A DNA stretch of 64,000 nt from Theocolax elegans (lineage: Eukaryota; Arthropoda; Insecta; Hymenoptera; Cerocephalidae): the NCBI GenBank assembly GCA_026168455.1, contig CM047430.1, positions 70,409,044-70,473,043 on the forward strand, written 5' to 3'. Under the pieces are notes generated by a model. That model did not search any database. It was not told the origin of the DNA and worked only from the letters and a program-made list of their open reading frames with translations. Positions 1-14,900 of the stretch are shown here, piece after piece; position 1 is the stretch's first letter, and each line of letters opens with the position of its first letter. Position numbers and translations under genes: made by a program.

Positions 1-3000
1 GCAGTGGAAAAAAAGTTAGAGGTGATTTAGTGTTTTGCGTTCAAATAAAGACAAACGCGCACTTGGCTGACTGCGAGTCTCTCATTTCTGTCTTGTAGGG
101 CCCTTGTAGCTTATAGCCCGCGCGACATTTTTTTCACATCTACGCTTGTATCTCGACAATAACAATGGATATGCATATTTTTTAAGACGGGAATCTCTTT
201 AGAAATAAATATTCTTTTATTTAAAAAGTTTTTATATTCAATCATAGGTGTAGAAATATGTATAAATTACGGTAAAAGGATAAATTGTGTCATCACTCCA
301 TAAGAGCCTGTAGCAAAATTTTGAAGTTTGAACTAATTTATTTAAAAAATAAGGTCCGTGACCATATTCAAACCTTATTTGGTCATTCAAGCATATTAAA
401 TGAAATGTTTATAACTTGGTTTCATTCATATCTGTTATTGTCGACTTTAGTATCGAACCACCTTAACCGATTGGTGAAAGAATATTTACCTCCGTATAAA
501 AATGAGCTTTCCAGTATACAATAGTCCATTAGCCATTGTCAAAAGTACATGTACGCGCGTGAAAGCCGAGTAAACGAGTCGCGCGTGCGACAATAAAAAA
601 GTGTAAAATTGCTCTTTCCCCCCTACCCCGTCTCTCTCTCTCTCTCTCTCTCTGTGTGGCTGTATATAGATATAACGTAGGTACATATACACGCACACAG
701 AGGAGAGTCTCGTCGGTTCGTTTAAGCGGTCCGCGTATTCGGAAGACGCGTGCGCGGTGTGTGTCGGGTAATAGAGGTATATAATCCGTCCTGTGATTGT
801 AGGTACAGCAATCGCGAACGATTGTATATCTGAAGGCCCGCTAACTATCTCAAACTAACCCCATTCAAACCGCGAGTTATCCTCCTCTTCTGACTTACGT
901 AGGCGACTCGACGAGCTTACGCACATCTCCCTCTCCCTTTCCCTCTTACTCTCCCTCTACATTTGAGGTAATTTTTTTTGCAAACTCGACGAGAGTATTG
1001 ATTTTTTTATCCATATAGGCTATGCGTAGTTTCTAGATTTTTTGTACTATTTTTTCTTGTATAACTGTTATACGTACCCGCGCATGTTTATATACTTATG
1101 TATTTTAAAATAGATCGTATCTTTTGTTATTTTTAAATTCGAAACTGATTTATAGGTATACGTTTTTTTAGTCAATGGATTTTCCTATATTACAATAACT
1201 GACAGTCGAGTGAATTTGCCATGATTTAAATTCATGCGCACTTTGAAATTTTGCAAAATTTCTTCCTCGATATGGACTTAAGGTACTATATGGCTGTTAA
1301 ATTACAGAAATGTACTTTTTAAACCGAAAAGGTTCAATTAAAAATGAAAAGTGAAATGAAAATCGTCTATGTAACAAGTTATTCTTGAATGATTAATATT
1401 AATTTATTGTCGTTATAACGATGTGTCGATATTTGCGTCTATCTGGTATTTAAAAATAAGTATCAAAGCGTTTCAGGAAGATTTTTCTCGAGTAAAACGA
1501 AAGTACCGTTAATTAAAAAAATAAATTAGGGAAGGTATCAAAATCAAAATAACACATGATAAAACAACGACCGACACATCGCAAAGAATCTGAGGATGTG
1601 AAATAGCATTATTACACGATGAATCGAATGATCAAGAGCCATAAAGGAAAAATAGCAAGGAAGCCACTGTGACGTAGATACATATATATACATATATAGA
1701 TGTACGAAAGGGCGTAAATCCAAAAGCCAGGATGAGATTGTGACTATGGCCCTGAGCTTTAACAAACCGGCTAATATCCTGAGGGCTGGTTCACGGCATC
1801 TCATCCTGGTGGCTTCCGCCGGTATACACACGACGACAACGCGTCCGAGCGCTACGCCACGGAGAATCATCAAAGCTTGAAAACCGAACAAACTCAGTTA
1901 GCGAACTATTCCCTCTCTTCCATCCGTGTATAGCGCCTTCCAACTTCAATATCCTCTCGTGTCTCCTCTCTCTCCCTCTGTGTCTAAACACACACGCGCG
2001 CGCGCGCACGAAAAGTTATATTTCACAGTGAACGAGGCTACTGGAACAAGTGTACCGCTATCATGTACCTTTATTCTCTTTGTATTTAACGGAAAGATCA
2101 ATTATATCTTTACGCTTTATAATCGATGATTACTACTCGCTCGTACCTCCGTATATGCACAAGAATGCGGATATATTCACGGTATTTTGTCTTTTCTTGC
2201 GCTCTCATTATAGGTATATACTGTGCCTCTTTTTTTTTTTTTAATAAACACACGTGTAAACAAAATCATTGAAATTTTATTTTTTTTTTAAATTTGTACT
2301 TTAGTAAAATGTAAGTGTAAAATGGCTAATCGTATTAATAGACAAATTCGATTTAAAAATAAAACATTTTCATTATAAAATATACATATATTACATAACA
2401 TTTGCTATACTCGACGCGTCATTCTGTGTATATACTTTAAAACAATATAATACAAAATACGTTTAATTTAAAATTACGTAACTAAATGCTTCACGTATGT
2501 GTAAATAAAAACAAGTACTTATAATATATTATAATGTGGAATAACTGAATTATCGACTTCCAGTCTTTAAACGGGTGAGATATTATTTTTTTTTTAAATT
2601 GGTGCGTAATCGATGGAATACAGCACGGAGAAGAATATTGTATTAAAAGTTAATATAGACTTTAGTAATTAAATCAAAGACTAGCTAATTCTAAAAGATT
2701 TCTGTATTATGCATCGATCAATTCTAGAAAAAATTCTAAATTTTTACTCGCAAATTCGACTAAGTTTCCTAGACATTTTTTTGTTGCGTTCGAGAGTCTC
2801 TAATTTCATTAATTAAAAGACTATATGGTAATTTTAAGTACAATGTTTTTCTTCGTGTTACAATAAAAACTGTACTAAACCAGGCCATCATGTCTGTTTT
2901 AAGTACGACTAAAAATATGTATGGAATATAAAAATAGAGAGTCCACGCCATTTAGACAACATATTTGAGATTTCTTTTTTTCTCTCTTTTCTCATAGATA

Positions 3001-3013
3001 TTTTCGAGACTAG
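1..3013. other. Intergenic DNA 3' of the SLC5 gene
   Basis: I see no coding region here. The stretch holds AT-rich DNA, a (CT)n tract near 631-652, a (GCGC/CACA)-rich patch near 1988-2009 and T-runs near 2229-2242 and 2279-2290. The 3' untranslated region of the minus-strand transporter gene must lie just below 3014, but I cannot fix its poly(A) site. Short open frames here have no family features. Confidence 0.5.
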
Positions 3014-6000
3014 CTATAAATTGGAATTGTTGATGGTTAAACCTTGATTTACCTGAAATTTAAAATGAACGATATACTGTAAGATAAGTAAATAATAAAA
3101 TGTTGAATCACGACTAAATGTTTAACTTACAGTTGGAGGAATACTGATAACGGAAGGTCTCTTTTCCACGTCTTTTAACGGGACGGTGGATGTTCGCCTC
3201 GACGGTGAAGTTTCACGTCGCCAAACAGTGACTTCGTTGTAAATTCTCGGCACTGGAAGCCACCTTGACACAAGAAATAATATTAATTAAATATACTGTC
3301 TAAATAGATTAGATCGATCAAAGAAAAATATAAATGAATTCCTTTTCGTTACCTATGAATCACAGGAGAAAGTAGATCTTTGTTGATCGTCGAAGGATCG
3401 AGTGGTCCACTCATCCAGGTGACTGCTCCACCAACGAGTATAACGATTATCGTGCCGAGGCCGGAAAACCAATGGTAAGATAACCGGTAAAGTGGAAAAA
3501 TGTCCTCTTCACTGATGGAAATAAATATTTATTATTATTCGAGGGAAAATTTCGATTGCTCCACAAATACAACTTACTCGGGATGTTCAAACTGTTTCAA
3601 GAAACTCTCGGTAACGTTTTCGGGACAATACTCCAACGATACGGGAAGTTTTTTGGGTACGATACTACCCGATCCTATGGCTGCATTGGCACCGAAACAC
3701 GCCCAACCAGCAATTATGAATCCTACAACGGCACCAACAAATGCACCCTATCCGGTAACAAACAAAATTCGTATTCTTTTAATTTTCTGTATACCTGTCG
3801 CGATCTCGACAAGCGATGTGGAATCTGAAAGGAAGTTAATGACGATTTTCTTTTAATTAACGATGATACCCGTCACCTCTACCATTTTCTTTTCTGTACA
3901 CCTATAGGTTATTTTCGTAATACTTTTTCGATGTGATACGATATTTTTAAATTTTTTGTTTCACTTTTTGTTTTCGTGATGAGAGAAAAATTAATGGTGC
4001 GCGTGAACATGTAATACATTTTCATTTCTGATAGAAATTAATTGATTTTTAATGACTACCAGAAATTTTGGCAATGAATACGTGATATCAATGTGTAATA
4101 GTACCTTAGAATTCACCCAAGGAACGAGCATACCAAGTGTGAAAACGCCAAACGATACTCCAGCAGCAATTGCGGCTAAGCTGTTCGTTACCTAAAAATT
4201 ATTGCGCGTGTAAAGATGTATGGAATATAATATAGTATTATAATCGAGGAACTACGCACTCCAAAATCTCGAAAAGATGTCCAAAGACTTCAGAAGTTTT
4301 TATAAGTTTTCAGAAGTCTTTAAAAGTCTTTGGATGTCTTTGAAAGTCTCTGAAAAGTCATCACATTTCAAATCGAAATAAGAATTTTTTTCTTAGTAAA
4401 ATTTCAATAAGATTCCTAAAGACTTGTTAAGATTTTCGTGATTTCTATATTAACTTTTTTTGACTCTTTGGAGTGCGTAACCCCTAGGTTTTATTATTTA
4501 AATAAATTGTTAAATTATTAAATAAAATAAAATATACTTACGGATAAAACTCCTCCTAATTTCTCGACTACGAATACTAAGCCTAACGCGATGAAACCAA
4601 GAACTATTACAACAGTTTTAACAAAAATGTTGGCCCACTTTTCATTCGGTTTCAGTTTGAAACAACCTTTGACGAAATCTTCGAGAAGCACGACTGACGT
4701 CGAGTTTAATCCAACGGACAATGTACTGAAAATATACTGAAGCTATATTCTAGAAATTTCAATCGTAATAATTGTTTAAATAATTAAATACTTGAATAAA
4801 ATATATGCTAAAATAGCCTTAAACAAATATTTGTTGGAAACTAATGAATATTTAATAATATCGAAATCGGTATCTTTATATCAATTTTTACAATTTTGTG
4901 AAGGTCGCATACCTAATTGTTACCGACTGAGCGAAAAAACTTAATTATTTACTTATAGACTTAATGATGTATAGTATTTAATACAAAACCAAAATATAGA
5001 AACACTAGATTATTAATAATTTATCACACTACAAAGTTCCAATTGTATATTTTATCTACACTTTCAAAAATATTTGCATAATAACGTTTTATTCAATAAT
5101 CTAATGCTTCCGTATTTTAGTTTTGCTTTAAACACTATATATCGTTAAATAAGAGTATAATAATCAACGTGAACAATTTTAGTTAAATTGGTAAGAATAA
5201 GGTATACTACCTCCTCAATAAACATATCTTAGTTTCAAACAAACGATTTCGCTGTATAATTGGACTGAATGTTGTAAATTAATCAATCGTGAGATACCTG
5301 AGCGCAGCGCCAAAAATCCCAGCAATGAAAAGTCCAGGAATCCCGTGTAAATCACCAGCAATCTCCATAACGAAAGCCGGCAAAAATTGATCATCGGTGG
5401 CGATGAGTCCAGAAGCTCGAGGATCACACTTTGGCGGTGACCAGTAAGCTAAAAGTACTAAACCGCACCAGCAACACAGCGATATAAAGATAATAACACC
5501 GAGAATAAACAAACCGACTGCTCTGAAATATTGAAAAAAAAAACGTGTAGTACTGATGGGTGAAAAATTGGATCGATCAAATGGATTTTAATAGACTTAC
5601 ATCTTGCAGAGTTTAGTGCTCGAGAGTGACTGATAACGTTGCACCATTGTTTGATTGACGGCTATATAGGCGGTCGAATAGAGAAACGATCCAATTAGGA
5701 CCGTCCATACTGTGTGTCTCGTGTACGGGGAGGAGTCGAAGCTAAATTGGGACAAACGATATCAATTTATTACGACGATCAACTCGGTTTATGTATATCT
5801 ACACACGCGTATATCTTTCGCAATGTTTTTAATAAACACGATCCCAAGTAGCTTACTTTAAAAACTCGATACGACCAGCTTCTGAAGCTTTGCGCCAAAT
5901 AACCGAAACTCCTCCGACTTCGTACGTTCCTAAGGACGTTATTACTACAACGGCTGCAACCATCACACCTACTTGGAGAGCGTCGGTCCATACGACAGCT

Positions 6001-8522
6001 CTTAGGCCACCCTATTAGTTTTTTTAAAAAAAAGTATAATTAAAAATACATCGAAATTGTAATCCTGTCAGAGTGTCTTAATTAATTTAAAACGTTATAG
6101 AATATATTGAAAATTAAAAGTTACTATGTTTAACAAACATAAATAATATATATAAAAATATGTATTAAGTATAAATGCGACAAATTAATATAAATGTACA
6201 GTGTACCAATCTAAATGTTATTTTAACTTTTATTCCAATTTATAAATTTTACACTTTTTAAAATTGCAAAATTCATATTTTAAGTCTTTATAAAATATAA
6301 CAATGATTCCTGACAATTAAATTCAAGTTATTTAAACTATATGAAGAGTACAATTATTAATATTTGATTTTTGTTAATTTATTATAATTTATACACTATA
6401 AGGTTTAAAGTGTAATGTCGAATAAGTGACAAAAATTAAGAGTCACTCAGAAAAAGATCGTCTCATCCTTAGTTCAAAGAAATGATTTTATACTTTATTT
6501 CACTTAAAAAATTCTCACAAATTCCTGTGAATTTTACTAAATTTTCACTAATACAATAACATACTGCCGAAATCTAAAAATTTACTGAACTTTCAGTCAT
6601 TTTGTTAATAAAAAACTACTAATTTTTACTAAAAGTTCAGTAATTTTTTGCATTTTGTCAGTGTGTTACCGCAATAGTGAAAGTTTAATAAAATTTACTA
6701 AATTTTTCTCTCCGTATACACTTTTCTAATATTGTATAGTAAAGATAGTATTATTCATAAAATTAAATTTATGTTTTAAAATTCAGTTTATTACAGAACT
6801 ATGTCCTGTAAATTCTATACATAGATTTAATAATAAAACTTGGATATTGTTGATTTCCAGTGCCAAAAGTAGATGGTAACTTCATAAATATTATTAGCGC
6901 ATAAAAATTTAAAGTTTCTCTATTTTTGCAATAACAAACCCAACTGAATATGAATAAAGGATTACGTGTAAAAAAATGTACTATTAGAATCTATTTTGAT
7001 CCAAGTGGATGTCAATATTAATATTGTCTATCGCGGTATATACTCTCAACAATCATAAAATATCAAACATAGTTCAGTACCCAATTTAGAAAAAGTTCGT
7101 TCATCTATAAAATACCAAAATTATTTAAAAACTAAAATTGTGAACTGAAATAGATAATTCATCAACACGATAAATAATAAAAATGATCATTTATTTGACA
7201 ATACGGGTTTAAAAATTGCTATTTAAATGAACGACTAAAGATCGTGTCAAAATAGAATGATCAATTTTAATTAAACTCCTTTTATATACGCCAATTTATA
7301 AGTCTTTGTACAAAATTTACAAGAGTTAAAGATTCAATTAACTCCTTTTGAACCTAATAATAAATGTATATGTACTTGTGTATATATATTTATCTTACTC
7401 GTATCCCATTATTTTTCACTCATTACGACACGATAAATTTTTCGATTTTTATCTGACCAAAAAGTAATTTGATCAATATGATTAATACGAAATGAATTGC
7501 AAACTCACCGCGACGGTGTAAAAAACACAGGTAAGACAAACGATGCAACCAATCAGATGAATGTTAATACCGCTCACTAAAATTGATTAGAAGCTTAAGT
7601 TTAAAGTAATTCCTATTAATTCGTCATAACGTTTAAAATTGTTTACCTTGGCTAAGAGCTAAAGCTGGAACGTAAACGACGATCGATTGGTACATCACCT
7701 GAATAACGAAAATCAAATTAATCCGACGAATTTTAATCACCGCATAATATTAATCAATATATGAATATATAATTTTTTCCATTCTCGCATATTATATATA
7801 TAACATATTGTGTAATGGGGAAACATTAAATTAAAAAAATTGCAATTACGAGTTACGTAAAAAGTTGATTGATTAATATTCGACGATGTACATTTTTTTA
7901 TTTCCCATATTCTCGTCGTTTATTTAAACATTTTAATAAAAATAATATTATTACCACATCGACGACGAAGATGAGAGATATTAATATCCTGACGGCGCGA
8001 TTAAATCGTAGCTCGAGATACTGAAACACAGAGGAACGAAAAATCAGTCGATCGATCGATTAAAATGATCTGTTCGCGTTTGAATAAGAACCTCGTAAGC
8101 CGAATTAAGTTTGAGCCTCGTGAACACTGGTAGGTATATGTTGATAACGACGATACCTGAAAAAACGAATGAGATCACGGTGATCCAGTATTGAGTACCG
8201 AAATTATAGATCTCGGATGGAGTACCGAGAATCGTGACACCGGATATAAAACTGAAAATATAAAAACGTCCATAACATACTTTTGATGTTCTCTTCTTAT
8301 TTTTTTGTGAAATAAAAATATTTAAAATATTGTATTTTACCTTGCGACGAGTGATGCTGAGACAGGAAATAATTTCAAGTCTTTGCCACCGAGTAAATAA
8401 TCTTCGGTATTTGCGTTTCGAGCTTTTCGGTAATGCCACATACCTGCTCCTGCCGATACCAGGAGCATCAACGCAAATACCGACCAATCGATCCAATGAA
8501 AGTACCATCTTTCCTCGGACAT
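3014..8522 (-). CDS. SLC5-family sodium/solute symporter (sodium-coupled monocarboxylate / multivitamin transporter-like)
   Basis: This is a multi-pass plasma-membrane symporter that should use the sodium gradient to import a small organic anion or vitamin-like solute. Fourteen exons fit, read downward: 8522-8341, 8251-8092, 8020-7955, 7698-7647, 7576-7509, 6011-5857, 5741-5601, 5522-5298, 4725-4542, 4191-4105, 3747-3578, 3511-3353, 3263-3131, 3052-3014. They sum to 1821 nt (606 aa), in phase throughout. The N-terminus (WSVFALMLLVSAGAG, then DYLLGGKDLKLFPVSASLVA), LKLNSAYEYLELRFNRAVR, GGLRAVVWTDALQ and STLSVGLNSTSVVLLEDFV are typical of SLC5A5/6/8/12-like proteins, and the length matches. I chose the ATG at 8522 because it sits just ahead of the first membrane segment. 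The exon 2 donor (GTTCTT) is weak but conserved sequence resumes in phase. The last exon is less certain: reading through the 3130 donor ends the protein after two codons, at 3122. The substrate cannot be told from sequence. Confidence 0.9.
4253..4479. mobile_element. Candidate small inverted-repeat element (MITE-like) in an SLC5 intron
   Basis: Short terminal inverted repeats tacgcactccaaa (4253-4265) and tttggagtgcgta (4467-4479) bound about 227 bp. The terminal TA at each end could be a TA target duplication around CGCACTCCAAA termini. The interior is rich in imperfect copies of a motif like agtctttgaa. It has no coding capacity. It lies between coding exons 4725-4542 and 4191-4105. Confidence 0.45.
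6012..7508. other. Large SLC5 intron
   Basis: A 1.5-kb AT-rich intron between coding exons 7576-7509 and 6011-5857. It has a good GTGAGT donor at 7508. The segment 6530-6710 repeats a ttactaaattttca-like motif several times. I see no nested gene. Confidence 0.6.
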
Positions 8523-11500
8523 TTTTTACTTAGAGGTATGAGGTAGAACTAGAAGGAGGTAGTTTTTTTTAACCAAATTAAATCGATTCATTTTTTGTAT
8601 GGTTTTTAATAGAATTCTCGTTTATTTGTTAATAATAAGTGAAAACGAAGAACGTAATTCACTAATATCATGAATATTATATCGGTTTTGTAAAGTTGTT
8701 TTCAATGTCGTTAAACGCATATTTTTCGTGTACGTGACTTTATTTTAAGGAATTAGATAGCTCGTTGTATCTTAAATAATGTATATACAAATCTTATTCA
8801 TGAAAACATATTTGTTTTAAGTTTTCTTGATTTAGCATAATTTTTTCTATATTATCCTCTTTTATTTGATATTATAATTAGTTTCTATAGAAATTTTAAT
8901 TGGCTAACCAAATAACGGTCGCCTGTAATTACGGTGTAATTTCTACTATAAGATGTACCATTAGCAATTTCATAAGAACATTTTCATTTAATTAAAAATG
9001 TTGGATATTATTTACGTAAATAATTTATCTACATTGATTAACAAAATTAATCAGTAACGAATTAATATTGTCAAATAACGAAAATTTGTATATATGTATA
9101 AAATCGTGTAATAAAATGATAATTATCTGGTTTTAAAAGTATGTATAAAGTTTGTATTGGAATGTTAATCAAACCAACGAGAGATTTCATTCAAATTTCG
9201 CTAATTCTCATCGCGTTAAGGTCATCAACCTTCTTTAACATTTTATTTAAAATTCAACTTGAAATTACTTTAAATTACTGGCTACTCTCCGATTATGTAA
9301 TTTGGTTTTAAATACCAAGATCACCGTTTGTTTAAATATTAGAATTTAACGTAACGAAATCTTTGAAATTACAGCAGATATTCGTACATCAAAGTATACT
9401 TAATAATCAAAATACGCCCAAAAGGAGAAAGAAAACAAAGTGAAACTCAAATTTCCCAAGAAAATGACTCACCAAAAGTAAAATGAATGAAATAAATTAA
9501 CGAGCGTACGTTACAACTGGTCTATAGTACACGCAACAACAACGACCATAAGGAAAATTTGAAACTAATTGCAATACAAAAAAATATCAATAAAACGAGT
9601 GTGGTCTTCGAGACAACAAAGTATAAAGAAAAACAATCACCAATAATTGCTGGACGGGAAAAACAACGTTTTACCACGTGTACGAGGAAAAGTGAAAGGA
9701 TTCACGTGACCAGTTGAATTTTCTGCGCGCGCACACAATTTCCCAGTGTAAACATAACACATGTACGCAGGAGTTACATTTGACCAAATTGTAACTGTGC
9801 ACAGACAATGCCGATCGTTGACGAATCGCAGTGTCGATCGAGTTTGAGGCGAACGGTACCGTTCTCCGTTCGCAACTGTCTTTGCAGACCGGTTTTACTC
9901 GATACGCCGCGTGCGACTCTAGTCTCCCACTCTCCGATCGGTATATATTTTTTCCCACTTCTCCAATGTGTACGACTGTATGGTGACAAATGCATTTTTT
10001 TTTTATTCCGGTGTACGTTTACGCGTTAACGATTTGTTTTCCGCGTGTTGTTTCTTGATTTTTTCGTTTAAGAAAAACGAGAGAGAAGAGAGGAGCGAAG
10101 TTTGGTGAACGTTTTTAAATTATATATATATATGTGGTTTTGAATTGATTAATATAAATTACGTAACTTTTTTTCTGATTTTTTGATTATCGATGTGACA
10201 ATACTTTCTTCTTTTATCTTTTCGTATTAATTCTATAGATTTTATGTATAAGATACAACAGAAAAATTGCTTATTCTATCTCGAGTGGTATATACACGCT
10301 GATAATATACACTGCAAAATATAAAAAATATTACACAACGGTTATTTTGCCCATTATATAATACAAGATTGTAAAATAATGATATAAAGTCGCATTTAGG
10401 TATCCATAATCGAAAAAAAAAAATTTCCAACCGATATTTTTAGATTATGCAGGAATATTGTATGTGATCGGTAAGATAATGAAATAACGACTCAAAAAAA
10501 TTAAAATCTACTTTTTCAACTATTTCTCGCTACATTATAATTACAATGTACCAAATATTCAAAATCGCTGTTCATTCGAAAAATTTCATTATACTAAATA
10601 CATACTTGATGTTTCATTGACTCTAGTAATTATACTTTACATTCCGGAAGTCATTATTATTCACTAATGGATTTTTCGTCCCATTATAAACTATATATTT
10701 CGTTCTCTAATGTTAGATATAGTTGTTACTTTAACATGCAAGTTATAAGGATCGAAAAGTATAAAATGTTATGTAAATATAACTGTGGTTATCACTGTGA
10801 TGCAGATTAATTAACAGTAGTAAAAACATCCGTTTACAGTTACTTAAAAACTTTTATTTTTTAATACATTTCGAATCTCACATTTTGACCTATCCTCGTA
10901 CCATACATCTCTGTATAAAGTATTTCACAAATTGAAATAGATAAAAAAGTGCATATAATCCTTGCAGTACAATATTTACGATAACTTTGTAATATACAAT
11001 TAATTTTGTACAACACAAATTCAGCTGGTTTGACATACAGCTATAGCATTTTTATCCAGAGTCATCACAAGCCACATTGTACATCATATCAAACATTATT
11101 ATTAAATTGAACATATTTGTCTTATGAAATGTAACTCTTGTGATATTTGTATCAATACTGTATACTATTAACTTTATGCAAAAAAGTTGTGTAACTTGAG
11201 CATATACATACTTTTGTAAACAAATATAAGGATAAAAAATATTAGATTTTTTCAAATGTATAATTTACAAAAAAAAAATTAGGCAAGTACATTTTTTAAG
11301 CAGATGATTTTAAGAACATTGATCAATTTTTATCATTTGCAATATAATTTTAAGATTAATTATTATGCATACAAAATGTTTGATGGTAAGTAAAAAAAAC
11401 ACACACAAGCATACAAGAAATACAATAGGCCTTGAGAAAATTAATGATGCTTCTTTCTAAACTAAATAAAAACTAAAATATACGTTTTTTTCGTGCCGAT

Positions 11501-11991
11501 CATGAAAAAAGTAAATACTATAATGATAGATAAATAAAATCATTATGTTTTAACAATGCATGCTTAACGTCCAAATGAAAATCACACAAATATTAAAATT
11601 TTACCGTTTCTTGATATAATATTTACATTAGAAAATGTAATTGTAAGAATAATACAATTTTTAACTTTTAACTGTATAAATGAAATAAATTTTTTTTATA
11701 AGGAATGTACGATTTACAAAATGTGTAGTCTCACACTCTTCGAATATACTAGTATACATATGTATATATAAATGAGTCAATCATCCATAGTTTTCTTCAT
11801 ACGAGATTTTTCGTTTTCTTCAAAAATAATGTCCGGTCACGTAATCACTTGTGTGCACCAGTGTTATGACACCATTGGTAACTACTTACACAAGACGACA
11901 GTCGATAAACATAATTTTACTTTGTTTCCACTTATTTTAAAATTATAAAAACACAGTTCAAGGCTCTCTAAATGCGTCAATGAAAGGTTCA
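8523..11991. other. Intergenic DNA between the SLC5 and P5A-ATPase genes
   Basis: Both neighbours are on the minus strand, so this stretch should hold the SLC5 promoter and 5' leader (toward 8523) and the ATPase 3' untranslated region (toward 11991). The patch 9800-9920 is less AT-rich and CpG-containing and could be near a start site, but I found no decisive motif. A minus-strand AATAAA (TTTATT at about 10854) could be the ATPase poly(A) signal. No other gene is seen. Confidence 0.45.
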
Positions 11992-14900
11992 TCACAGTTT
12001 TCGGTATTTTCCTTCGCCAAACAACCATCGACACGCTCTATCTACTAAAAATGCCAAGACGAAGTTGGCGACTAGTACTTGAACTAATATATTTCGGAAC
12101 TGTAAAGAAATTCAAGTTCAATTAGTAATGGAGTTGAGACAAATGTCTTTTATAATTACAATTATAGCAAAAAATTTACATACATCGCTAGGAAAATCCA
12201 CAATCTCAAAGTGCAAAGCTATCTCTGGTACCACTCCAAGAGCTAATGCAAAAATAGCAATAGTGTTCCCCATCAGACTGTATAAAAGAAGTTTATTCTC
12301 CAATAAACTTTCCATAAATGGTTGACCCTAGAAAAAAATGTACATTATTTTATTTTGTTATATCAAAATTAAGTTAAAAAATGTAAATAAAATTTTTACA
12401 TCTTTACTAACCCTATAATTAACAGCAAACGTAGACACCTGAAGTGTCATAGATACAATGTAAACAGTACTGTTTATTAAATTCATTTCAAACGCTTCCG
12501 ATTCTTCGTCTGTTGTATCCGTAACGTTAGTTCCATTAGACTTAATTGCTAAAAGATTCGATAACTTATCGTCCCTAAAAACAAAAATTAAAATTTTTCA
12601 TATTTTGGTGTATAAAATAAATATAATTATATAAAATACAAATATTAATTAGGCAATTACTTAGGCGATCGCAACGCGGCTTCTCGGACAACATACATCA
12701 TACAGCAAAAATGTACAGCAAATTGAAGTAGTACCGTTAATACGGAATAACTATTGAAAATATTTGGCAGTGGTCGTTGTTTCGACAAAGTCCTTAAAGG
12801 TTTCGATCGAGATATAAATAAGAAGCATGTTGCAATTAAAATGCCTTGTAAGGTGGCTTGTGCATCACTCAGTTTTATTCCATCCAAGTAAAGGACTGAC
12901 TGACTGTACGCTAATATCAAAGCATTTATCGCCAAAATTTTGAACATTTGCAATGTTGTCACGAGCGTGCAACGACCTTGTTTAATCACGTGACAAACTA
13001 AAAAGATAATATTATGTAATGCACTATCTTTAGTGAATAGAATTAGTAATAATAAAACGTCAATTACTGCATTGAATAGAAGAAAATCTGCTGGTAAATG
13101 GAGCAGCGATCGACGCGTCACCAAGTTTCACAATTACAGATTCCTCTTGTTCATTTAAGTCAGTCATTAATTTTTCAATCTTAGTTTTAGCACTCTGCAT
13201 TTGCTGATGCCGTGAATGCAGTCTTGGTCCATTTGTTACTGGTGGAGGTGGTTCCATTGCAACGGTAGGAGTTTTTGCTACATTATCATGTTTTGGTGAA
13301 CTCGAAAGTATGGCAACACCTAAAAAACCATAATTATTTATGAAGATAATTAAGTAATTGATAAATATAATAGCACATGCAAGTTGTAAAGTCGTATTAT
13401 ATAATGAAATTGTTAATTCTATGGAGAAGTAATAATTACTTACCGACTTGTGCATGCTTGAGCGCACCAACATCGTTTGTGCCATCACCGCACATGAGGG
13501 TTGTGTAACCAATTTCTTGCAAAGTGGTAATTATAAATTCTTTTTGCTTCGGAGCACAACGAGCGAATACTACTACGTGGGGCAGTATATTATACAGGTA
13601 ACTCTTTTCTACATCTCGCAAATAGCTCAAACCCTGAAAAAAGGTTATAAGATGTAGGAGCCAGGAAAATTAATTCGATATCGCAAAATATTAAAAATGA
13701 ACATTTTAAATACGTAACGCATACCTCTCCTGTAATACATAAGGCATATTGTTCCCATAACTTATTCTTTCCTGAGCTATCTTTCAAATTGAGTTGTACT
13801 TTTCCATCAATGCTTTCCCAAAGCCATGAATCTTCGACCTTAGTTAAAATTAAGGTCACAGGTTTCTTTGTAAAATGTAATTCACGCGCAACGTGACAAG
13901 CGGTAAGAGGATTGTCACCGGTTATCATGACCACCTAACAGAACAAAGTTTATTTAATTATTATTTTTCAAATGTTTATAATTTTTTTACAAATAAATTA
14001 GTAACTACCGAATGCGAGGCAGATAAAATTTCTTTTACAACACTCTTCGAATCAGATTTCAGTGGACAGCTGATAACAACAAATCCAACAAAAGATAATT
14101 CGCATTCTAAATTCTCGCGATGTAAATTACGCAATTCGTGAAGAGTCGATGAACTCGGAAGTTTACGATATCCTAAGGCAAGTACTCTTGCACCTCGACG
14201 AGACAAAGACAAATATGTTTCCTCGTAATTGTCCGGCACCGATGAAAACTGGCAAAATATTATTTATACTGCACATCATGTATGATCAATCATTTCATAT
14301 TTATAAATAAATATTTGTATTTTACCATGCTTTTTAAAGTTTCTGGAGCACCTTTGACAGTAACAATATAAGTAATATCTGATGAACTTCCAGTTGTGTA
14401 ACCAGCAATAACGGACATCCTTTTCAACGCTGATGAAAAATGATGTCTGTGGAATATTTTAAGTCCTGGCGATTTACCTTTTACCGGAACTACAGCTTCA
14501 CCTGAACAGTTAAAAATATTATTTTTATATACAAATTATCGTGAGATTATACAATTTTTGTGAAAATTACATAGAAAAAAAGAATCAGTAATATAATTTG
14601 TTGTTATAAAATTTTAATTGCTCTTAAACAAATTACGAGATAAAATATTGATAAAAGAATAGTAAACGCAACATATCAAAAATTAAATTTTTTAATACCT
14701 TTTGTAAGATTCCAGTTAATAGCTTTTAATGTAGCTTTTTCTAAAGGATCACCTACAATATTATTATCTAATTGTACCAATGAATGACAAGTTGCTAGAA
14801 CTTGAACACTTTCCATTGGAGCATCTGAAAGTGAAACTACATCTGCTTTTCCACTAATGTAAAAATGGTCAGTATTAAATTCAAAAGCATTTATTCCTTG

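Noticed and set aside
12657..13124. A long minus-strand frame running through intron 14 of the P5A ATPase
   Set aside because: The 70-nt intron (13067-12998) has a proper donor and acceptor. Splicing restores the conserved [13 protein letters not shown] junction, whereas read-through uses the wrong frame.
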